Of a DNA stretch of 52,220 nt, positions 31,899-39,852 are shown in pieces. Under the pieces are notes generated by a model. That model saw only the letters and a program-made list of their open reading frames with translations. It searched no databases and had not been told where the DNA came from. This DNA comes from Clostridium sp. AF37-5. Its GTDB lineage: Bacteria > Bacillota > Clostridia > Lachnospirales > Lachnospiraceae. Numbering within the stretch: position 1 is the stretch's first letter; the number at the start of each line of letters is the position of its first letter. The stretch is from contig NZ_QUDR01000022.1 in assembly GCF_003477605.1 (NCBI RefSeq), positions 1 to 52,220 of the forward strand, given 5' to 3'. The translations under genes were made by a program, and so were the position numbers.

Positions 31899-33002
31899 AT
31901 GAGCATAGGAGATTCGTTGTCTGAGTTATTAAATGAAAAGGCTTTACAATTAGTGGAGTTAGATGGTAAATCAATAACTCAGCTTTTAGGAGTATATTGT
32001 AATAATTCCATTGTTTCATTATCAATAATTCCGTATATAGCATTATATTGTCGTTCTGCACAGGATTTTTTAGGTGAAAAAATAATGAACGATGAAGTAG
32101 ACGAAAAAATATCAGATATAAGAAATGGGTTGAAACTTTATTCGGGCAGGTATAGCAAAGGAGTACGAGAAGTATTGCGGTCCGATAAACATCAAGATGA
32201 GATTTTTAGGAACCGATTAAGATTTTCGTTTATGAAAAACTGGAACATTCATTATAATTTAGGGGTATTTTTTGATGAGAGAAATTGCATTATTGGTAAT
32301 TCACAACAGCTGAATTATTTTTTGAATGTTCCAACTGTGAATTTAACAATTCAACAAGAAATTGCTTTTGAAATGGGAGAAATGTTGGCGGAAAATTTAG
32401 CCAATACATTGACAGCCGTTTCCAATATGGATATAATTCAGCTTTGGGAAAAGAAAGGTAATGTTTCAGTCCGTTTGGGATATCAAGACATAAATACAAA
32501 CAGACGAAATTCTTTTTTTGCAAAGACGAATAAAAAGGAAGTAAATCTGTTGATTCTCCATATTTTATCTACGATTAATTGCGTTGAACATTTATTCTCA
32601 AAGGGAGTGTCTTGTGACGACCAATGGTTTATGCGTATAGAATATATTGTTGCTCATTACGCATGGCAAGGGCTTAGAAAAATCAAACAACATTTCGATA
32701 GTAGCAATTCAAACTTGTTTTCGGATGATGTATCTATCTTGTTGGAAAATGGAAAGAAACTGTTTCCGTCAAATTTTCGGAATTGTATGATGCATTATGA
32801 TTTGTGCTATGATGGTGTGCCAGCTATTTCGAAAGAGTATTATAATGAGAAATTGAAATTTTTCGGATTAGTTGAAAGCTGCTTTGATGGGAAATCTTCT
32901 AGTTGTTTTTTTGATGAACTGAGATTGTATATACAAGAGTTGGAGACATATTTAATGTCTTGGTTTCATGTTGACCCTCAAAAAATAAAGTGGGATTTAT
33001 GA
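31899..33002 (+). CDS. HEPN-motif protein, candidate RNase effector
   Basis: This is a 367-residue, mainly helical protein not recognised as a whole. Near the C-terminal third it has helices IEYIVAHYAWQGLRKIKQHF and DDVSILLENGKKLF followed by FRNCMMHYDL. RNCMMH (Arg294 to His299) fits the R-x4-6-H signature of HEPN ribonucleases, including the common Asn after Arg. HEPN proteins often act as toxins or abortive-infection effectors. ATG 31899 follows GGAGGAAAGAT. A TATAAT at 31791 may be its promoter. The gene is AT-rich, unlike the preceding polyvalent gene, and is followed by a two-TM protein and an ABC-type ATPase in the same orientation. The HEPN call rests on the motif and its helical setting, and no search was possible. 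Confidence 0.6.
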   Translation: MSIGDSLSELLNEKALQLVELDGKSITQLLGVYCNNSIVSLSIIPYIALYCRSAQDFLGEKIMNDEVDEKISDIRNGLKLYSGRYSKGVREVLRSDKHQDEIFRNRLRFSFMKNWNIHYNLGVFFDERNCIIGNSQQLNYFLNVPTVNLTIQQEIAFEMGEMLAENLANTLTAVSNMDIIQLWEKKGNVSVRLGYQDINTNRRNSFFAKTNKKEVNLLILHILSTINCVEHLFSKGVSCDDQWFMRIEYIVAHYAWQGLRKIKQHFDSSNSNLFSDDVSILLENGKKLFPSNFRNCMMHYDLCYDGVPAISKEYYNEKLKFFGLVESCFDGKSSSCFFDELRLYIQELETYLMSWFHVDPQKIKWDL

Positions 33003-33051
33003 AATATAAGCAGATATATGAATAGGAAATGCAGGAGAAGAGGTACTCAGT

Positions 33052-33735
33052 ATGATTAAAAAAATTATAAAGAAAAATTCAATGCGAAACTCTATATTAA
33101 AGTATTATAGAAAAGAGCGAAAAAAAAGCTATATGGAATTACCCATTATTAAGTGGTACATTTCATTGCTTCTTTGTGCAATAGGATGTTTCGGGATATC
33201 TTATTTTCTGTTCAAATTCCTTCGCCTTGAATGGTGGGCGTCATTATTACAATCATGTGGTGCAGGAGTTCTTACAGGCATGATAGTATTTGTGTTAGGA
33301 AATGTTCGAAGTCAAGCAAAGGAGAATATTGCAATAAAAGTTAAGAAGTTATCGAACTTATACAATATTTTGAAAAAAGTATATGATTCATTTCCAGACA
33401 GATCCCTTAACGTAATCAATGAAGAGCCTTGTAATTATTCAAATTGTGCACATGTGACAATCAATGCCGGTATTGAATATGTTGAGGAAATAAAAAAACT
33501 TGATTACTTTATTTTAAGGAAATTTTTAAAGAAGATTGATTTTGACTTCGACGAAAAGAAAAAAGAACTTATCAAATTAAAGAAAAAAATTACATCTAAA
33601 GACTTAAGTTATGGTGAGGCAAAGAGAATTAGAGATGAGGTGATTGTAATTATTCAAGAAGCTTCAATATGGTTTGAGGAGCAGTTGAACAGAGTGGAGA
33701 CGCAGAAGCAGCAAATCAGGACATATCCTTTTTAG
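33052..33735 (+). CDS. Two-TM protein with C-terminal coiled coil, middle gene of the island
   Basis: This 227-residue protein has a basic N-terminus, two close TM helices (WYISLLLCAIGCFGISYFLF, about 34-54, and LLQSCGAGVLTGMIVFVLGNV, about 64-84) and then a cytosolic helical domain rich in Lys and Glu. It includes a Cys pair (EEPCNYSNCAH) and ends with a coil (VIIQEASIWFEEQLNRVETQKQ). No family is recognised. The layout suggests a membrane sensor or anchor for its neighbours. AGGAGAAGAGG lies upstream of ATG 33052. It is 49 bases after the HEPN-motif gene. A perfect 12-bp inverted repeat sits on its stop codon. Confidence 0.65.
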   Translation: MIKKIIKKNSMRNSILKYYRKERKKSYMELPIIKWYISLLLCAIGCFGISYFLFKFLRLEWWASLLQSCGAGVLTGMIVFVLGNVRSQAKENIAIKVKKLSNLYNILKKVYDSFPDRSLNVINEEPCNYSNCAHVTINAGIEYVEEIKKLDYFILRKFLKKIDFDFDEKKKELIKLKKKITSKDLSYGEAKRIRDEVIVIIQEASIWFEEQLNRVETQKQQIRTYPF

Positions 33736-33756
33736 TATGTGCTGAAAAGGATATGT
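33721..33756 (+). promoter_or_regulatory. 12-bp hairpin across the stop codon of the two-TM gene
   Basis: ACATATCCTTTT and AAAAGGATATGT pair perfectly around a 12-base loop. There is no clear T tract on the + strand. It may partially terminate transcription or set the mRNA level of the ATPase gene that follows. Confidence 0.5.
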
Positions 33757-33819
33757 TACTATAGAAGAAAAACATATGTGAGAAAAACATAACATAATAC
33801 CGATATAAGGAGGGGTTCG

Positions 33820-36084
33820 ATGAAAATAACTTTTTCAACCATTAAAAGTGGCGAAATATTTTGTGATGATTTCCTTTGCCTTACTGATTTAAATGGAACA
33901 ATTGAGTTTAAACATATGCAAACAGCAGGCGGAATTGCTGTTGTATATGCACCTAATGGAACAGGAAAATCAAGTTTGGCTAGTTTGCTTGATACAGAAG
34001 TAACAGATGAGAGTAGGAAATTTGTTGCTGCGGATGAGTATGGAAATGAAATTAAACCTGAGACGGGAACTTTTCATGTTATACACGATCAATTAAATAG
34101 AAACGTAATTCGTGGAAAAACTACGGACTATTTGATAGGTGCACAAATTCGTAGAGAATATGAATTAAGAGATAGGCTTAGTGTGGCATATCAAAATGCA
34201 TTTAGTCAACTCAGTTCTAAATATAAAACAGATTACAAGGTGTCGAAAGTAGGAGATTGTATACTCGTACACATGCAGTCTTTGCAAGATACGGTACACC
34301 AAACAGCTTATCCGTTTATCCGTAGTATTGTAAATTCTCGGCAAAGAGGAAAAGACATTGATAAAGATAAGTTTGTTGAATTTATTCGAGATGAAGCCAA
34401 TATTCCTAATCTTGTAGAACTGGATGCTGATAAAAGAGGTTTTGTAATTAATGATCTTGCCAAGCCGAAAGTAATAGAGAAAATTATTTCAATTCATCCA
34501 TATGAAATTTTGCCAGATGAAAATACGATCTTAATTGAGCGGCATGATGATGCAATTGGTATATTGAAGAAATATCATCAACTCGATTCATGTGTGGTTT
34601 GTGACAGTCACATATCCGACGGGAGTGAACTTCTTGAAAGCAAGAAAGAAAATAGAAATAACATATACAATAATCTTGACTCAAAAACAAAAGAAATTTT
34701 GGATAAAGTTGTCTGCGATAGTTCTTTAAATAACGAAGACCCATTCGAAATTAAAAGAATTGTTAGTGCGTTTATTGCAGATGGAGAACCAACTGAACTA
34801 ATTGAATTGCAAGAAAATCTAAAACGGCATATTATTACAATAGGTGACGAAATGATTAACATTTTGTGCCATTGTTTTGACGATACAAATTTCTTTAGTG
34901 ACTATGATGAACATGCTCAATTGACAGAGAGCCAACCTGAACTTGATTCCGAGGAACTCATGTTTATTGAGAATATTATAAGTGAGAACATAGGAAAAGA
35001 TATTACTATTATTCGAGACGAAGAAAATGATAGGAACTATAAGTTAATGATAGGGGATAAAGCTTTGCTCGGAACGGATCCAAAGGACATGGAACTAAGT
35101 AGGGGGGAACAAAATTTTATCTCTTTGACTTTTGAGTTTTTACTTGCAAGACACTCGGATAAAGAATATGTCATTTTGGACGATCCCATATCAAGTTTGG
35201 ATTCTGTTTATAAAAATAAGATTGCATTTTGCATTATCAAATTTTTGGAAAATAAGAAACAACTGGTTCTTACTCATAATACGGATTTGATTCGTTTGTT
35301 AGATGTTCAACTTAACAATTGTTTCAATTTGTATATAATGAATAACATTTTGGATGGGACAAATGGATTTATTTCAGTTTCAGAGAAAGAAAAGAAGTTA
35401 CTAATTAATCTTCACGATTTAGTATCCTTTTTTCAAAACAAAAACAATGAACTGGTAGATAATATACATAATAGAAGACATTTTTTGATGGCGATGGTTC
35501 CATTTATGCGTGGGTATGCTCATATTAGTTTGGATTCAGATGATCGTTATGGCCAACTTTCGGGAATCATGCATGGGTATGGAACTAATAATAGCTTGGA
35601 TGTTCTTTCCGTTTACAATTCGCTTTTTGGAAATATATTTGATGGTGAAGAAATAATTAGTGTTTCTGATATTCTTGAAGTTGATTATAGTGCTTTGGAT
35701 ATTCTTGATAAGACTCAATATCCATTATTGTCAGATACTCTTGAACAGACACTTATTTATTATCATTTACGTATGAAAGTTGAAAAGGAACTGGTTGATG
35801 TTTTTCATCTTCGTACAGATGATATGATGATGTTAAATCAAATAATTCAGAAAGCATTTAGATGCAATGAAAATGATCCGAATTTTGAAAGAATGAGAGA
35901 GTATCGAGTATTTTTTACAAGTAGAAAGACACTTCTCAATGAGTTTAATCACTTTGAAGGAAACATGAATATATTTCAACCAGCCATAGATATTTCAAAA
36001 GAGTCTCTTAAAAAAGAGATGGAAGCAATTAGAAATAAATTGGAAGAGATTAGAGCATTTGTTTCTTCGCAGGAAAATGCCTAG
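33820..36084 (+). CDS. ABC-type ATPase (AAA_13/PrrC-RloC-like) with a zinc-hook-like CxxC
   Basis: This 754-residue SMC/RecN-like ATPase has Walker A APNGTGKSS (44-52), a central helical region with CVVC (about 258-261) and a following coil as in zinc hooks, the ABC signature ELSRGEQNFISL (about 424), Walker B YVILDDPISSLDS (about 450) and the H-loop LTHNTD (about 484). The C-terminal 250 residues are helical (MAMVPFMRGYAHISLD, YGQLSGIMHGYG). This architecture matches the AAA_13 group, which includes the anticodon nucleases PrrC and RloC. I could not find their Arg-x3-Glu...His nuclease triad, so the toxic activity may lie in the HEPN-motif partner. AGGAGGGG precedes ATG 33820. A terminator at 36180 closes the island before virB4. 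Confidence 0.8.
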   Translation: MKITFSTIKSGEIFCDDFLCLTDLNGTIEFKHMQTAGGIAVVYAPNGTGKSSLASLLDTEVTDESRKFVAADEYGNEIKPETGTFHVIHDQLNRNVIRGKTTDYLIGAQIRREYELRDRLSVAYQNAFSQLSSKYKTDYKVSKVGDCILVHMQSLQDTVHQTAYPFIRSIVNSRQRGKDIDKDKFVEFIRDEANIPNLVELDADKRGFVINDLAKPKVIEKIISIHPYEILPDENTILIERHDDAIGILKKYHQLDSCVVCDSHISDGSELLESKKENRNNIYNNLDSKTKEILDKVVCDSSLNNEDPFEIKRIVSAFIADGEPTELIELQENLKRHIITIGDEMINILCHCFDDTNFFSDYDEHAQLTESQPELDSEELMFIENIISENIGKDITIIRDEENDRNYKLMIGDKALLGTDPKDMELSRGEQNFISLTFEFLLARHSDKEYVILDDPISSLDSVYKNKIAFCIIKFLENKKQLVLTHNTDLIRLLDVQLNNCFNLYIMNNILDGTNGFISVSEKEKKLLINLHDLVSFFQNKNNELVDNIHNRRHFLMAMVPFMRGYAHISLDSDDRYGQLSGIMHGYGTNNSLDVLSVYNSLFGNIFDGEEIISVSDILEVDYSALDILDKTQYPLLSDTLEQTLIYYHLRMKVEKELVDVFHLRTDDMMMLNQIIQKAFRCNENDPNFERMREYRVFFTSRKTLLNEFNHFEGNMNIFQPAIDISKESLKKEMEAIRNKLEEIRAFVSSQENA

Positions 36085-36179
36085 AATATTTGCTATAAAA
36101 AGTAGAGTTATTGAATAGACAAGAGTATCGAACCACTTATGATTGGGATTGATATTGCAAATTGATATTTTGCTTAAAA

Positions 36180-36206
36180 AAGAATTACTTCGGTAGTTCT
36201 TTTTTT
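36180..36206 (+). terminator. Terminator between the AT-rich island and virB4
   Basis: AAGAATTAC / GTAGTTCTT with a TTCG tetraloop is followed by a T run. It isolates the island from the virB4 mRNA. Confidence 0.85.
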
Positions 36207-36232
36207 GATGAAGAAAAAGGAGGATTAAAACA

Positions 36233-38647
36233 ATGTTAAAACTATTAAAAAAGGAAACACATACACCACAGACAGAACGGATTTACAAAGTTCCGCTGTG
36301 TATTCAGGACACCATACCCATTTATCGGATTGCGGAAAATGGAATCTTTGAATTAGAAAAACCAACATCCGGTTCAAAAAAGGGAATACACCAGTTTGAC
36401 CGGATGTATCTGTTTGAGGATATTAACTTCTCAACACAGGATGAAGAGGAAAAGGAAGATACCTGTTCCAAGTTTGAAACGCTTCTGCGTTCCATGAATG
36501 TCAGCTATAAGATTATTGTATCGAATCATTATGCCGACAACAATAAACTGCGGGAAGAGATTCTTCAAAAGGCGGTCAGTAAAGAGATGGAACCTCTAGC
36601 TAAGGAATATCACAAAATGATAGGGGAGCGTTTGGAAGAAGGGCGGGGCGGCTTGCTGCAATCCAAATATTTTGTTGTGAGCTGCCGAAAGCCGGATTAC
36701 GAAAGTGCAAAGACCTATTTTAATACCATTGAATTTTCCATTCAGCAATTATTCCACCGGTTGGGAAGTTGCCTGATACCATTGGATGCCACGGAACGCC
36801 TGCGAGCACTACATAGTTATTATCGCATGGGGGAAGAGGCATCTTTTTCTTTTGACTGGAATGAGTATCTGCACTTAAAAAGAGACTGGAGAAATGACAT
36901 TATCAATACTTCGTTAAGGGAAAAACCGGAACATCTGGAGATGGAGGGTGGAACCTGTGCGTGTGTCATGTTTGTGAGAAAGTACCCCAATGGTTTAACC
37001 GACCAGTTTCTCAATGAACTTACCAATATGAATTTTCCAATTATCTATACCATGGATGTAGAGCCGTTGGATAACAACGTGGCTTACCAGATGATTATGA
37101 AAAAGTATATGGCTAATGAGAGAAGTATTAACCGGGAACAGGAAATGAAAAACGAAAATGGAGATTATTCTACCAATATCAATTATGAGCGGCGAAAACA
37201 GCAAAGAGATACGGAAGAGATGTTAGACCGGATTTCCTCCTTTGATGAGCGACTTTTGTATGTGGGAATTACGATTGTGGTAAAAGCAAACTCCATAGAA
37301 GAACTGGAGGAGCGTACCGAGAAGATTAAAATCATCGGTCAGACCCACAACATGGACATTGTGCCACATTCCCATAAACAGTTGGATGCATTGAATACTT
37401 CTCTGCCCACAGGAGCGAGATTTGTGGATACCATGCGGACGATAACATCCGAAGAACTTTCCATTTTTATTCCGTTTAATGTGCAGGAGATTAACGATAA
37501 TCAGGGATACTGCTATGGATTTAATAAGGTGTCCAAAAACCTTATCATTGGAAACCGGAAGTTATTGAAGAATGGAAATGGGATGGTGTTTGGTGTCCCC
37601 GGTTCGGGAAAATCCTATAATGAAAAATCGGAAATGGGACAAGTCCTGTGCTTTTCTACGGATGACATTATTGTCATTGACCCCATGTCAGAGTATAAGG
37701 ACATTGCGGCAGCATGGGGAGGACAGTATATCAATCTGTCCCAGTCTGCAGAAAATGTATATTATGTCAATCCGTTCCATGTGCCGGATGTGGTGCCGGA
37801 TATAGACCGGTTTGTGGCAGAGAAAGCGGAATTTGCCTACGCTATCTGCGAACAGGCTTTGAAACCGACACCCCTTACCAGCCGCCACATAGCAGTCATT
37901 GACAAGGCGGTACGAGACATGTATTCGGAATACTTCAAACAGAAAAATGACAGACGGCGAAAGCGGAAGACTCGACTGGAGTCTCCAACGATTCGTACCA
38001 TGCGTGATGGGATTGCGGAAAGAAGTGAGGGGAATGATTCTGCCATTGAATTGGTTGAGCAGTTGGAAGTGTTTGCGGATGGAACCTTAGATATTTTCGC
38101 AAGAGAGCAGTCCATTTCGGAAGAAAACCGATTTACCGTGTATGGCTTCTCGGAACTTGGTAAGCGTATGAGAGCTATGGCGATGCTTGTGATGATTGAG
38201 AGTATTACTGCAAAAATCAAGTATAACCAGTCGGATGGTGTTGCGACTTGGGTGTATGTGGATGAAATGCACGAGTTATGGGGAGAGGAGTATAGTCTTC
38301 ATGCACTGGAAAAGATGTGGCGTGAGGTGCGTAAGAGGGGCGGTATCTGTACCGGTATGAGCCAGAACCTTATTGATGCACAGCGCAATCGTTCCACCAA
38401 AACGATGGTATCCAATTCAGAATTTATGCTTTTACTGGATCAGGGGACGATGGACAAAGAAGCTGTGGAAGATTTGTTTGACATATCAGCGGAACAGCTT
38501 GCCTGTGTCAATGGTGCAGACCCCGGAATGGGACTCATCCGTTTTGGGGATAAGATTGTTCCCTTTGATAATACCATGAAAAAAGATAGTGAATTGTATC
38601 AGTTGTTTAATACGAACTTTCATGAGATTGCAGGTACTACGAGATAG
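36233..38647 (+). CDS. virB4: VirB4/TraE-type conjugation ATPase
   Basis: This 804-residue ATPase energises the type IV secretion channel. The N-terminal half (to about 400) is the VirB4-specific membrane-proximal domain. The C-terminal ATPase has Walker A VFGVPGSGKSYNEKSEM (about 451-467), VIDPMSEYKD, Walker B WVYVDEMHELW (about 672), REVRKRGGICTGMSQN and the terminal GLIRFGDKIVPFDN. ATG 36233 has AAGGAGG 8 bases upstream. In most related elements this gene directly follows prgI. Here the helicase, accessory genes and island intervene. Confidence 0.95.
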   Translation: MLKLLKKETHTPQTERIYKVPLCIQDTIPIYRIAENGIFELEKPTSGSKKGIHQFDRMYLFEDINFSTQDEEEKEDTCSKFETLLRSMNVSYKIIVSNHYADNNKLREEILQKAVSKEMEPLAKEYHKMIGERLEEGRGGLLQSKYFVVSCRKPDYESAKTYFNTIEFSIQQLFHRLGSCLIPLDATERLRALHSYYRMGEEASFSFDWNEYLHLKRDWRNDIINTSLREKPEHLEMEGGTCACVMFVRKYPNGLTDQFLNELTNMNFPIIYTMDVEPLDNNVAYQMIMKKYMANERSINREQEMKNENGDYSTNINYERRKQQRDTEEMLDRISSFDERLLYVGITIVVKANSIEELEERTEKIKIIGQTHNMDIVPHSHKQLDALNTSLPTGARFVDTMRTITSEELSIFIPFNVQEINDNQGYCYGFNKVSKNLIIGNRKLLKNGNGMVFGVPGSGKSYNEKSEMGQVLCFSTDDIIVIDPMSEYKDIAAAWGGQYINLSQSAENVYYVNPFHVPDVVPDIDRFVAEKAEFAYAICEQALKPTPLTSRHIAVIDKAVRDMYSEYFKQKNDRRRKRKTRLESPTIRTMRDGIAERSEGNDSAIELVEQLEVFADGTLDIFAREQSISEENRFTVYGFSELGKRMRAMAMLVMIESITAKIKYNQSDGVATWVYVDEMHELWGEEYSLHALEKMWREVRKRGGICTGMSQNLIDAQRNRSTKTMVSNSEFMLLLDQGTMDKEAVEDLFDISAEQLACVNGADPGMGLIRFGDKIVPFDNTMKKDSELYQLFNTNFHEIAGTTR

Positions 38648-38728
38648 TAGGACTAAAATTTTTAAAAAAGCTGGTTTTCAAAAGTTCATGTCTGATGTAT
38701 AATTAGAATAGCGAAAGAAGGTGAAGGT

Positions 38729-39538
38729 TTGAGTACAACAGAACAGACACATCAGCAGGATTTAGAGAGGCTGAAATTATTTCGATATATGGATGATGAT
38801 TTTATGACTGCTTGTCTGGAAGATAATTATGAGGCTGTAGAACTTATACTTCGAATTGTTTTGGGGCAAGAGGATATTACAATCAAATCGATTCGGGTGC
38901 AAGATTCCATGAAAAATTTGCAAGGGCGTTCTGCTATTTTAGATGTTCATGCAGTTGACAATACAGGTAAAGAGTTCGATTGTGAAATCCAGAGGTCAGA
39001 TAAGGGAGCAGGAGTAAAAAGAGCCAGACATAACAGCAGTTTGCTGGATGCGCATATACTAAAACCAGGGGAAGATACAGAAAATATTCCTGACACTTAT
39101 GTGATTTTTATTACAGAAAACGATGTAATGAAAGGAAAACAGCCGATATATCCGGTAGAGAGATATATTACGATTGGTGAAGAGAAAGTATTGTTTGGGG
39201 ACGGTTCGCATATTCTATATGTGAACGGGAAATATCGAGGAGATGATGAAGTTGGGAAATTAATGCACGACTTCTCATGTACCGATCCGGACGATATGAA
39301 TTATGAAATACTTGCAAAAAAAGCAAGATATTTTAAGCAGGACGAGAAAGGAGTGGCTACTATGTGTAAGTTGATGGAAGATATGAGAAGTGAAGCAGCG
39401 CATGATAAGGTAAAAGAGAAAGCAATTCTCATGTTAAAAAATGGGAAGATTTCTTTTGATGAAGTATCGGTATTCTTTTCCGAATTATCCGATGAAGAAA
39501 TCGAGGAAATCAAATCTAAAATTATGCATTTGGTATGA
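38729..39538 (+). CDS. Rpn/PD-(D/E)XK nuclease family (putative transposase-like) protein
   Basis: This 269-residue protein has the layout of Rpn-type recombination-promoting nucleases. LKLFRYMDDDFMTACLEDNYEAVELILRIVLG opens it. LDVHAVDNTGKEFDCEIQRSDKG carries the Asp...Glu-x-Gln core of the PD-(D/E)XK fold, and ARHNSSLLDAHIL and YVIFITENDVM follow. The C-terminal helical tail (KVKEKAILMLKNGKISFDEVSVFFSELSDEEIEEIKSKI) is shared by many clostridial members. The TTG start at 38729 follows GAAGGTGAAGG, with a TGTATAAT extended -10 at 38697. It interrupts the virB4 to NlpC order and is a likely later insertion. The sequence coding its tail is duplicated just downstream. Confidence 0.82.
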   Translation: MSTTEQTHQQDLERLKLFRYMDDDFMTACLEDNYEAVELILRIVLGQEDITIKSIRVQDSMKNLQGRSAILDVHAVDNTGKEFDCEIQRSDKGAGVKRARHNSSLLDAHILKPGEDTENIPDTYVIFITENDVMKGKQPIYPVERYITIGEEKVLFGDGSHILYVNGKYRGDDEVGKLMHDFSCTDPDDMNYEILAKKARYFKQDEKGVATMCKLMEDMRSEAAHDKVKEKAILMLKNGKISFDEVSVFFSELSDEEIEEIKSKIMHLV

Positions 39539-39567
39539 TTTGTGCAGACCGAAATGGAGTGTAGAAG

Positions 39568-39763
39568 GGCTACTATGTGTAAGATGATGGAAGATATGAG
39601 AAATGAAGCAGCACATGAAGCTGCGCATGATAAGGTAAAAGAGAAAGCTATTCTCATGTTAAAAAATGGGAAGATTTCTTTTGATGAAATATCGGTATTC
39701 TTTTCCGAATTATCTGATGAAGAAATCGAGGAAATCAAATCTAAAATCATGCAGTTAGCATAA
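39568..39763 (+). pseudogene. Tandem duplicate of the 3' end of the Rpn-like gene
   Basis: Bases 39568-39763 repeat 39355-39538 almost exactly (offset 213, then 225 after a 12-base insertion that turns one EAAH into two). It codes TMCKMMEDMRNEAAHEAAHD and then the same tail. A frame opens at 39542 but no ribosome binding site is evident. This is most likely a partial gene duplication and a non-functional remnant. Confidence 0.75.
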
Positions 39764-39784
39764 TTGGTAAAAGAGATTAATAGG

Positions 39785-39830
39785 AAGGACGCATGGAACA
39801 GTAAAATGTGAACCATGTGTCCTTTTCTTT
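39785..39830 (+). terminator. Terminator before the lysozyme/NlpC gene
   Basis: AAGGACGCATGG pairs with CCATGTGTCCTT (11 of 12 positions) and is followed by TTCTTT. A GATGAGGT ribosome-site-like stretch and the GTG start of the next gene follow. Confidence 0.7.
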
Positions 39831-39852
39831 ACAGATGAGGTGGTGAAATAAC

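Noticed and set aside
33820..36084. ATPase as a true RloC/PrrC anticodon nuclease
   Set aside because: The Arg-x3-Glu...His nuclease triad could not be found in the C-terminal part, so only the ATPase class is claimed.
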